Positions 1 through 5,103 of a stretch of 5,113 nt of DNA are shown here, in pieces (the first letter of the stretch is position 1; each line of letters starts with the position of its first letter). The notes under the pieces were generated by a model. The model was not told the origin of the DNA. It searched no databases and saw only the letters and a list, made by a program, of their open reading frames with translations. The translations under genes were made by a program, and so were the position numbers. Where the stretch lies: assembly GCA_007120575.1 (NCBI GenBank), contig SKNJ01000071.1, forward strand, positions 1 to 5,113, given 5' to 3'. The DNA comes from Thioalkalivibrio sp. (lineage in GTDB: Bacteria; Pseudomonadota; Gammaproteobacteria; Ectothiorhodospirales; Ectothiorhodospiraceae).

Positions 1-248
1 CGCCCCAGGGCATATTTCAGCTCCAGGGTATCGCCGCTGTCGTACGCGCGCTGAGTGGCGCTGGCCGCCTGCATCAACACCACGCCAGCCCAGATCGGGA
101 TCCAGGCGACGATGATCCCGATGATCGACAGGGCGGTCAGCACGCCCGAAATGATCAGCATCACCCCGATCAACTGCATCCAGAACTTGCCGCGCACCAG
201 CGGTTCGATCAGTTCGCGCGGTCCGTTGTTGTCGACTTGGTCTTCCAT
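1..248 (-). CDS. Small membrane protein, DUF5362-like (3' end outside window)
   Basis: Reading the minus strand from the ATG at 248-246 gives 82 codons with no stop before the window edge, so the gene is truncated on the left by the window. The protein starts MEDQVDNNGPRELIEPLVRG, a polar N-terminus, followed at residues 22-60 by an almost unbroken hydrophobic stretch. That stretch is best read as two closely spaced membrane segments (about 23-38 and 40-59). A polar, charged stretch follows (QRAYDSGDTLELKYALG). The pattern of two helices, then an A-A-S-A-T motif and an acidic helix, resembles the uncharacterised DUF5362 family as I recall it; no function is established for that family. A good ribosome binding site lies 6 bases upstream of the ATG. 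The gene is divergent from the FHA/kinase unit. Coding is well supported; the family name is less certain. Confidence 0.72.
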   Translation of the reverse strand, partial: MEDQVDNNGPRELIEPLVRGKFWMQLIGVMLIISGVLTALSIIGIIVAWIPIWAGVVLMQAASATQRAYDSGDTLELKYALG

Positions 249-254
249 GGCGGG

Positions 255-260
255 TCTCCT
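255..260 (-). promoter_or_regulatory. Shine-Dalgarno of the DUF5362-like gene
   Basis: On the minus strand AGGAGA sits 6 bases before the ATG at 248. This strong match fixes the start of the leftward gene. Confidence 0.75.
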
Positions 261-358
261 GTAGGATACGAACGGGTACGCCGGGTCGCCACCTGCAACC
301 CGGTGCATGGTTGCCCGTACTGTATAGCAGCCTCCCGCCAATGCGGCCAGCGGCAGCG

Positions 359-388
359 TTGTGACGCACACGCCCGCGCGTGCATACT
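359..388 (+). promoter_or_regulatory. Candidate sigma-70 promoter for the FHA-kinase unit
   Basis: TTGTGA (359-364, 4 of 6 to consensus) and CATACT (383-388, 4 of 6) are separated by 18 bases. This would start transcription near 395, about 33 bases before the FHA start codon. It is the best plus-strand candidate I found in the divergent gap 249-427, but both boxes are imperfect. On the minus strand TATACA (326-321) could be a -10 for the leftward gene, though I see no good -35 for it. Confidence 0.25.
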
Positions 389-405
389 CGTAATCGAACC
401 ACAGG

Positions 406-417
406 CGGAGGCCTCCG
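406..417. repeat. 12-bp perfect palindrome in the FHA leader
   Basis: CGGAGGCCTCCG is self-complementary and contains GGAGG (407-411), the best Shine-Dalgarno-like string here, but that string is 16 bases from the ATG. The run GGGGGGAAAG (417-426) is closer and may be the working ribosome binding site. The palindrome could be an operator half-site pair or a small RNA/DNA hairpin. It is short enough in high-GC DNA to be chance. Confidence 0.3.
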
Positions 418-427
418 GGGGGAAAGC

Positions 428-967
428 ATGAGCGATCAGGGACGACGCAGCGAGGCGGAGCGAAGCGGGCCACAGGGTACGATGCTGTTTCGCGGCGATG
501 ACCTGCCCGAGGGCATCGTCGACACCGAACCGGCCCCGGAGCAGGAGCCACCGGGGGGATATCCGGTGCTGGTCGGGATCGGCGAACCGCATGACCAGCG
601 CCGCCTGACGCTGAAGCCCGGCAAACGCTCGGTGGGGCGCCAGGCCGACAACGATATCGTGATCGAGGAAGGCAGCGTCTCGTCGCAACATGCCTGGCTG
701 GTCAACGAGGGCGGCGAGTGCCGGGTGGTCAATCTGCTGTCTACCAACGGCACCTGGGTCAACGAACACAAGGTCCACGAGGCGGTGCTCAAGGACGGCG
801 ATCATGTGCGCTTCGGGCGCGCCGAGTTCGTGTTCCGACGCCGCGACGACGGGTCGGATGCCACGCCGCAGGGCGCCCCCGGACGCTTTCCCTGGCGCTG
901 GCTGGGCGTCGCCGTGGCCATCCTGGTGCTGGCCGTGGTCGCGCGCATCCTGCTCGAGACCGCCTGA
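428..967 (+). CDS. Tail-anchored FHA-domain protein
   Basis: This is a 179-residue phosphothreonine-binding protein, probably an adaptor or substrate of the kinase encoded next to it. The FHA domain spans about residues 45-137. It shows the family's conserved signatures: G70-R71 (SVGRQADNDI), S85..H88 (SVSSQHA) and N107-G108 (STNGTWVN). These residues form the phosphopeptide-binding loops in known FHA domains. A Pro/Glu-rich linker (about 25-44) precedes it. A single hydrophobic helix at 158-176 near the C-terminus, after RFPWRW, should anchor the protein in the inner membrane with the FHA domain in the cytoplasm. Residues 18-24 (TMLFRGD) resemble the phospho-switch segment of GarA/OdhI. The ATG at 428 is chosen because the region before the domain starts plausibly there and a purine-rich GGGGGGAAAG precedes it; an in-frame ATG at 380 would add 16 residues and is less likely. 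The kinase start lies 17 bases after the stop, implying one operon. Confidence 0.9.
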   Translation: MSDQGRRSEAERSGPQGTMLFRGDDLPEGIVDTEPAPEQEPPGGYPVLVGIGEPHDQRRLTLKPGKRSVGRQADNDIVIEEGSVSSQHAWLVNEGGECRVVNLLSTNGTWVNEHKVHEAVLKDGDHVRFGRAEFVFRRRDDGSDATPQGAPGRFPWRWLGVAVAILVLAVVARILLETA

Positions 968-984
968 CCGCCCCGGCGACGGCC

Positions 985-2688
985 ATGCAGCGAATCGGTC
1001 GCTACGGGGTCGGCGAGGAGCTCGGGCGCGGGGCCATGGCGGTCATCTACCGGGGGTTCGACCCGGAGATTCGCCGCCCGCTGGCGATCAAGTGCCTGCA
1101 CGACGAGGTGGCGCAACGCCCCGAGTTTCGCCGCCGCTTCCTCGCCGAGGCACGCGCCGCCGGGACCCTGACCCACCCCGGGATCGTCACCATCTTCGAC
1201 GTCGGAGAGGACGACCGGCAGCCGTTCATCGCGATGGAACTGCTGGAGGGGACCACCCTGGCGGAGTTCTCGGAGCGCTTTCGCCCGCTACTGCTGCGTA
1301 ATGTCCTCAAGATCGCAATCCAGCTGACCGAGGCCCTGGACTACGCCCACCGGCATGGCGTGGTCCACCGCGACATCAAGCCGGACAACATCATCGTCAC
1401 CAGCGCCACGGTGAACATCAAGGTGATGGATTTCGGAATCGCGCGCACCCTGAACGATCCCGACTGGCGCGCCGACGACGACGGCTACGTGGCCGGCTCC
1501 CCGCACTACATGGCCCCCGAGCAGATCCGCGGACAAACAACCGACGCGCGCGCCGACCTGTATTCGGTCGGCGTGGTGCTGTACGAACTACTGACCGGCC
1601 ATACGCCATTTCGCGGCCACGATCTGGATGAGCTGCTGACCCGCGTGGTACAGGATGCGGTGCCCGCCCCACACTCGATCGTGCCGGACTGCCCCGATGC
1701 CCTGGTCGAGGTGGTGCTGCGCCTGCTGGCCAAGCGCCCCGAGGATCGCTACCAATCGGCCGGCGAGCTGCTGGTGGACCTCCAGCGTCTGGAGGAGGAA
1801 CGCGCCGAGCGCGAACGCAGCGGGGCCGGGCACCGCATCGTGCCGCTGCGCCTGCGCTGGGCGGCGATCATGGGCGTGGTGGTGGCCGCAACCCTGCTGG
1901 TCGCGGCCACGCTGGTATATCAGAAACAGAACACGGTGATGACCGACCTGGCGTTCGACTATGGCGCAACCCTGGCCGGGATCATCTCCGTGGAAAGCGC
2001 CGAGGACCTGCTGCTGGAAGACACCATCGCGGTCCAGGGCCGCCTGCGGGACATGCAGGCCAATCGCGAGATCGCCCTGCTGAACGTGGCCGACCATCGT
2101 GGCGATGTCGTGGCCAGCAGTGACCCCGAGGCCATTGGCACCCCCTACGCCCCCCCGCCCGAGGACCGGCTGCTGACCCGCCGGGGCGACCGCGCGGTGT
2201 GGTCGGTAGCCGGGCCGGACGGGCGCGAGCTGTTCCTGTTCGAGGCCCCGGTGCACTACCAGGAGCACGAGATCGGTCGTCTGCAGGTAGCGCTGTCCAC
2301 GCGCGCGCTGACGCAGGCGAACCGTGCCACGGTGACGGCCCTGGGCCTGCTGACACTGGTGACCCTGCTGGCCGTACTGCTGGGGGCCTATATCCTGGCC
2401 CGACGCCTGCAGGTCCCGCTGGACACCCTGCGCGGGGCGCTCGACCAGATCAGCCAGGGCCGGCTCGATACCCGCATCCGCACGCGGCGCTCGGACGACT
2501 TCGAACGCGTCTATGCCGCCTACAACGCGATGGCCGACTCCCTGGAGGCCCGCATGAAACGCCAGACCAGCGGCGACACCGACCGTCCCGCCGGGGACGC
2601 CGCCGCCTCGCCCACCCTGGACCTGTCCGACGCCGGGCCCTCCGTGGATCAGCCGCAGGCTGAACCGCAACGCGACCATCGCCCCTGA
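985..2688 (+). CDS. Transmembrane Ser/Thr protein kinase with periplasmic sensor and C-terminal HAMP
   Basis: This 567-residue Hanks-type (PknB-like) kinase phosphorylates Ser/Thr residues in the cytoplasm. The kinase domain spans about 6-270: a Gly-rich loop LGRGAMAVIY (13-22, with Ala19 replacing the usual third Gly), K36 in AIK, candidate helix-C E55, HRDIKPDN (128-135, catalytic D130), DFG (149-151) and APE (177-179). All catalytic residues are present, so it should be active. After a charged linker rich in Glu and Arg (269-291) comes TM1 (about 292-312). A periplasmic region of about 135 residues (313-448), possibly a PAS/Cache-like single sensor, follows, then TM2 (about 450-472). Next is a HAMP-like segment (about 470-522: RRLQVPLDTL, ISQGRLDTRI, FERVYAAYNAMADSLEARM). 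A Pro/Asp/Ser-rich tail (about 525-567) ends the protein. The ATG at 985 places the domain start correctly. No clear Shine-Dalgarno precedes it, so translation may be coupled to the FHA gene. Function is certain at family level; the signal and substrates are unknown. Confidence 0.95.
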   Translation: MQRIGRYGVGEELGRGAMAVIYRGFDPEIRRPLAIKCLHDEVAQRPEFRRRFLAEARAAGTLTHPGIVTIFDVGEDDRQPFIAMELLEGTTLAEFSERFRPLLLRNVLKIAIQLTEALDYAHRHGVVHRDIKPDNIIVTSATVNIKVMDFGIARTLNDPDWRADDDGYVAGSPHYMAPEQIRGQTTDARADLYSVGVVLYELLTGHTPFRGHDLDELLTRVVQDAVPAPHSIVPDCPDALVEVVLRLLAKRPEDRYQSAGELLVDLQRLEEERAERERSGAGHRIVPLRLRWAAIMGVVVAATLLVAATLVYQKQNTVMTDLAFDYGATLAGIISVESAEDLLLEDTIAVQGRLRDMQANREIALLNVADHRGDVVASSDPEAIGTPYAPPPEDRLLTRRGDRAVWSVAGPDGRELFLFEAPVHYQEHEIGRLQVALSTRALTQANRATVTALGLLTLVTLLAVLLGAYILARRLQVPLDTLRGALDQISQGRLDTRIRTRRSDDFERVYAAYNAMADSLEARMKRQTSGDTDRPAGDAAASPTLDLSDAGPSVDQPQAEPQRDHRP

Positions 2689-2699
2689 CCCCCGCTCAC

Positions 2700-2715
2700 A
2701 TGCGTATATACGCAT
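2700..2715. promoter_or_regulatory. Perfect 16-bp palindrome, candidate operator
   Basis: ATGCGTATATACGCAT is exactly self-complementary and much more AT-rich than its surroundings. It lies 12 bases past the kinase stop and upstream of a candidate promoter at 2729-2758. It would be centred about 57 bases before that promoter's predicted start, a position typical of activator sites. It has no T-run on either transcript side, so it does not look like an intrinsic terminator. The binding protein is unknown. Confidence 0.5.
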
Positions 2716-2728
2716 AAAAATCAGCAAG

Positions 2729-2758
2729 TTGCCCGCCATCCGAACACCGTGCTAAAAG
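2729..2758 (+). promoter_or_regulatory. Candidate extended -10 promoter for the DsrE-like/porin transcript
   Basis: TTGCCC (2729-2734) is followed after 18 bases by TAAAAG (2753-2758). TG at 2750-2751, one base before the hexamer, gives an extended -10 element. Transcription would begin near 2765 and leave a leader of about 290 bases before the small ORF at 3054. The match is moderate; another weak -35 (TTGACT, 2997-3002) lacks a good -10. Confidence 0.3.
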
Positions 2759-2839
2759 GTCCTTCGGCTCGGTTCGAGGTATTCGCGACCCGGGCCCTTA
2801 GGACCCCCGGACCACGAGCTGACAGCGCCCCGCCTGGCG

Positions 2840-2886
2840 CCGGATCTCGCCATCCGGGAGTTCCGGGCGCACCAGCGGAACGGTGC
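2840..2886 (+). other. Leader stem-loops, with two mutually exclusive hairpins
   Basis: CCGGAT (2840-2845) pairs with ATCCGG (2852-2857) around a 6-base loop. Immediately after, GTTCCG (2860-2865) pairs with CGGAAC (2876-2881). Alternatively GCACC (2869-2873) pairs with GGTGC (2882-2886); these last two helices overlap and cannot coexist. No T-tract follows. Short stems are common in GC-rich DNA, so a regulatory role is only suggested by the cluster and its place in the long gap 2689-3053. Confidence 0.35.
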
Positions 2887-2918
2887 ACCCGGACTTCAGG
2901 GATGAACCTGCCCCGTCA

Positions 2919-2960
2919 GCCGGCCGGGACCGTACGCGGTTCCGCGCTGCCCCGGCCGGC
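2919..2960 (+). other. Large GC-rich stem-loop in the leader
   Basis: GCCGGCCGGG (2919-2928) is perfectly complementary to CCCGGCCGGC (2951-2960), a 10-bp all-G/C stem. The loop begins directly with a second helix, ACCG (2929-2932) with CGGT (2937-2940) around UACG, so the two may stack into one long hairpin with a 10-base bulge (2941-2950). No T-run follows, so it is not a canonical terminator. It may be a structured 5' leader element or part of an unrecognised RNA. The open frames that cross this stretch (2749-3000 and 2883-3053) have no coding character that I recognise. Confidence 0.5.
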
Positions 2961-3040
2961 AATGCCTGGTCCGCTTCTCCCTGCCGTCCAACTCGATTGA
3001 CTACCCGCCACCCGGCGCGAACGAACGCGCTTGACCGGGG

Positions 3041-3047
3041 AAGGAGG
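3041..3047 (+). promoter_or_regulatory. Near-consensus Shine-Dalgarno for a leader ORF
   Basis: AAGGAGG lies 6 bases before the ATG at 3054. It is the strongest ribosome binding site in the window and is about 95 bases too far upstream to serve the DsrE-like gene directly, which has its own AGGAAG (3130-3135, 7 bases before its ATG). Confidence 0.6.
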
Positions 3048-3053
3048 CAGGCG

Positions 3054-3146
3054 ATGCATCCGTCAGTCCGCGACCGCCCCTTGCTCCGCGCAAGCGCCGC
3101 ACGCGTCTTGCGTTCCATTCCGACGACACAGGAAGTGACACCATGA
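3054..3146 (+). CDS. Possible 30-residue leader peptide overlapping the DsrE-like start
   Basis: A 30-codon frame begins MHPSVRDRPLLRASAARVLR and ends with TGA at 3144-3146. Its stop overlaps the ATG of the next gene in the form ATGA, the classic arrangement for translational coupling. It follows an excellent Shine-Dalgarno at the right spacing. The peptide is arginine-rich (5 Arg), with no signal peptide or membrane segment. About a third of its codons end in A or T, clearly more than in the neighbouring genes. That argues against a conserved protein and is compatible with a regulatory upstream ORF or with chance. It could control or boost translation of the DsrE-like gene. Nothing in the peptide reveals a function. 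Confidence 0.4.
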   Translation: MHPSVRDRPLLRASAARVLRSIPTTQEVTP

Positions 3147-3589
3147 ACGACGCCCCCCGCAAGCTGCTGCTTGTCATCGCCGCCTGCCTCCTTCTCGGTT
3201 TCGCGCTGCCGGCCAGCGCCAGCGACAACCCGTTCGCGGAGGAGCACGTAGTCCTGCAGATCAGCGACAACCAGCCCTTCAAACAGACCCTGATCCTCAA
3301 CGTGGCCAACAACCTGCTCAATCACTACGGTCCCGACCGGGTCGCGGTGGAGGTCGTCGCGTTCGGCCCGGGGCTGCGTCTGCTGTTCGAGAACAACGCC
3401 AATCAGGATCGCATCCAGGCCCTGGTGGATCAGGGGGTTCGGTTCAGTGCCTGCGCCAACACCGTGGCGGGCATGGGCCGGATCATCGGTCACCCACCCA
3501 CCCTGAACCCCAACGCCCAGATCGTGGACGCCGGTGTGGTCCGGATCATGGAGCTGCAGCAGCAGGGCTATTCGCTGATCAAGCCCTGA
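3143..3589 (+). CDS. Exported DsrE/DsrF-like protein
   Basis: This 148-residue protein resembles the DsrE/DsrF-like sulfur-relay fold (the COG1416-type group). It has an N-terminal signal peptide: KK-type charge is replaced by R6-K7, then a hydrophobic core (LLLVIAACLLLGFAL) and a likely cleavage after ASA at residue 26, so it should act in the periplasm. The mature part has the alternating strand/helix pattern of the family: HVVLQIS (35-41), a helix with LNVANNLLNHYG (52-63), VAVEVVAFGPGLRLLF (67-82), then VRFSACANTVAGMG (99-112). It contains one cysteine, C104, at the place where DsrE-type proteins carry their reactive or structural Cys; the only other Cys (C15) is in the signal peptide. 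In cytoplasmic DsrEFH and TusBCD, such a Cys carries sulfane sulfur. Whether this exported version does so is inference. The ATG at 3143 has AGGAAG 7 bases upstream. The porin gene begins 65 bases later, probably on the same transcript. Confidence 0.85.
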   Translation: MNDAPRKLLLVIAACLLLGFALPASASDNPFAEEHVVLQISDNQPFKQTLILNVANNLLNHYGPDRVAVEVVAFGPGLRLLFENNANQDRIQALVDQGVRFSACANTVAGMGRIIGHPPTLNPNAQIVDAGVVRIMELQQQGYSLIKP

Positions 3590-3654
3590 GGACCCGGGTC
3601 GCGCCCGTGTGCCCGCCATGGAATGAACCCTAACGACCCACAAGGACAGGAAAC

Positions 3655-4983
3655 ATGAAAATCTCAACCCAATGGGCCCTGAAGTCACTCGCACTCGCCA
3701 CCGCACTGGGGCTCGCCGCCCCGGCCCACTCCGCCAACTGGCTGATGCTGCAGGGCACCGAGCCGGAAGATGCGGCCGCACGAGCCAAGCTCTGGGGCTT
3801 CGTGCAACCCGGCTACAAGGACGATGCCAGCGACCCCAACCCGGGCGGCGCCTACGTGCCGCCGAAACTGATCGGGCCGGACCTGACCTCGCAGTCCGGC
3901 TTCAACCTGAACCGGGCACGCATCGGAGCGCGGGGCACCGGGTTCCCGCTGGACGGCAAGATCAACTACTTCATCATGGCCGAACTCGGGAACAACGGCA
4001 TTACCCAGCCGGGCAACAGCTTCGCCAAGCTGACCGACGCCAGCATCACATTGAACCACGTTCCCGGCGCGCGCTTCCGGGTCGGCCTGTTCAAGACCCC
4101 CGGTTCGGAGGAGGTCTTCCAGGGCATCGTGAACCTCGACTACATCGAATTCACGAACTTCGCCAACCAGCAACTGATCGAGCGCCTTCCCAACAAGCGC
4201 TACACCGCCAACGTGCCGCCCCAGCCGATGGATAGCGCCGGGGATCTGAACCGCTTCGAGCAGTCGGTTGCCGCCGCGCGCGACACCGGTATCCAGGTGT
4301 TCGATACCTTCGAATCCGGTGACTGGGAACACAGCTACGCGGTGATGGTGGGCAACGGCAACGGCCTGAATGTGGGTGACCTGGACAACAATCGCGACAC
4401 CTATCTCTACTGGTCCTCGGAGTACATCTTCGGAGGCCGGGGCCCGCGCGTGGAAGGGGTCAAGCTGTTCGCCTGGGATCAGCGCGGCAAGCGCCGCCTG
4501 GACAACACCGACGACGGCGTGCACAACCCGGAAACCTTCGACCGCGAGCGCCGCGGACTGGGCGTGCGTTACCTGAAAAAGCCGTGGCGCATCGCGGCCG
4601 AATACGCGACCGCAGAGGGCATGATCTGGGTCGGGCCCCACGCCCCCACTTTCGACATGAACCCGGCCGTGCCGCCGGGCAACGGGGTCCATGGCAAGGC
4701 CGACGGCTATCAGGTCGATGTTGGCTACTACATCCCCAACACCAAGTGGGAAGTCGCGGGGCGCTACGACATCTACAATCGCCTGAAGAACGACCCGTTC
4801 GAGACTCGCTGGAAGACCCTCACCCTGGCGGCGCAGTATCACTTCAACCCGAAGACACGCCTGACCCTGAACTACATCATGCGTGACGTGGAGGCGGTGA
4901 ACTTCCCGAGCGGGGCCGGTCCGAACGCGAACGTCGACGGGATCGGCAATCGCACCGCGATCCAGTTGACCCACATCTTCTAG
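3655..4983 (+). CDS. Phosphate-selective-type porin (OprO/OprP family)
   Basis: This 442-residue outer-membrane beta-barrel protein would form a diffusion channel. The N-terminus is a signal peptide: K2 and K10, hydrophobic core SLALATALGLAAPA, cleavage around residues 24-27. The mature protein starts with a strand that includes KLWGFVQPGYKDD (45-57), then a GFNLNRARIGARG stretch (82-94) typical of the OprP/porin O-P family. Alternating amphipathic strands continue throughout (for example YQVDVGYYI 352-360, WEVAGRYDIYNRL 365-377, TLTLAAQYHFNP 388-399, RLTLNYIMRDVE 402-413). It ends in AIQLTHIF with a terminal Phe, the expected BAM recognition signal, so the barrel is complete. There are no cysteines, as usual for porins. 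AAGGA (3642-3646) lies 8 bases before the ATG. Family membership does not prove phosphate as the substrate; related porins pass other anions. The pairing with an exported DsrE-like protein hints at uptake or release of an inorganic anion, which is inference. Confidence 0.92.
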   Translation: MKISTQWALKSLALATALGLAAPAHSANWLMLQGTEPEDAAARAKLWGFVQPGYKDDASDPNPGGAYVPPKLIGPDLTSQSGFNLNRARIGARGTGFPLDGKINYFIMAELGNNGITQPGNSFAKLTDASITLNHVPGARFRVGLFKTPGSEEVFQGIVNLDYIEFTNFANQQLIERLPNKRYTANVPPQPMDSAGDLNRFEQSVAAARDTGIQVFDTFESGDWEHSYAVMVGNGNGLNVGDLDNNRDTYLYWSSEYIFGGRGPRVEGVKLFAWDQRGKRRLDNTDDGVHNPETFDRERRGLGVRYLKKPWRIAAEYATAEGMIWVGPHAPTFDMNPAVPPGNGVHGKADGYQVDVGYYIPNTKWEVAGRYDIYNRLKNDPFETRWKTLTLAAQYHFNPKTRLTLNYIMRDVEAVNFPSGAGPNANVDGIGNRTAIQLTHIF

Positions 4984-5024
4984 CCCGGATGGTTCATGAA
5001 TTCGCGTGATGATCGCGCAGGATA

Positions 5025-5103
5025 TTGGCCGCACAGGGGATTTTCCGAAGGAGTGCCGTATTGGGCGATACGGCCGACTGAGGAAAATTCCCTGTGTGGC
5101 CAA
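5025..5103. repeat. 79-base inverted repeat with nested hairpin after the porin
   Basis: The arms 5025-5046 and 5082-5103 pair over 22 positions, from TTGGCC/GGCCAA outside to TTTTCC/GGAAAA inside. Twenty are Watson-Crick pairs and two are G.U wobbles (5031-5097 and 5039-5089). Both wobbles are G.U in a plus-strand RNA but would be C.A mismatches in the minus-strand RNA. Inside, GCCGTAT (5055-5061) pairs perfectly with ATACGGC (5068-5074) around a 6-base loop, and AGT/ACT (5052-5054/5077-5079) can extend it. It begins 42 bases after the porin stop. No T-run follows, so it is not a textbook intrinsic terminator. It may be a transcript-end or stabilising structure, a MITE-like element, or the end of a mobile element continuing past the window. 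A smaller CGCG/CGCG stem (5003-5006/5014-5017) lies just before it. No clear target-site duplication flanks it (GATA on the left, GAGA on the right). Confidence 0.7.

Noticed and set aside
428..2688. Part of a type VI secretion cluster (PpkA/Fha pair)
   Set aside because: T6SS loci do encode kinase and FHA proteins, but no T6SS structural gene or PppA-type phosphatase is visible, and the small tail-anchored FHA protein differs from the T6SS Fha type.
1588..2739. Minus-strand open frame (383 codons) opposite the kinase
   Set aside because: Antisense shadow of the kinase sensor/HAMP region; low-complexity Gly/Gln/Arg composition and no domain.
2755..2800. tRNA-like GGTTCGA motif
   Set aside because: The flanking bases do not form a T-arm stem and no acceptor, D or anticodon arms can be drawn.
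2749..3000. Plus-strand open frame of 83 codons in the gap
   Set aside because: No Shine-Dalgarno, Pro/Arg/Gly-rich composition, and it overlaps the strong stem-loop at 2919-2960; better read as non-coding leader.
3591..3600. GACCCGGGTC palindrome just after the DsrE-like stop
   Set aside because: Ten GC-rich bases with no loop and no T-run; too likely by chance and not a terminator.
2798..3781. Minus-strand open frame (327 codons) across the leader and DsrE-like gene
   Set aside because: It spans both non-coding leader and antisense of two genes, with no plausible product.
3685..5103. Long minus-strand open frame (472 codons) opposite the porin
   Set aside because: It lies entirely antisense to a clear porin with signal peptide and terminal Phe; the frame stays open because of GC-rich codon structure, and the product has no recognisable domain.
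5025..5103. Integron attC recombination site
   Set aside because: The size and fold are suggestive, but the required GTTRRRY/RYYYAAC core sites are absent from the arm ends.
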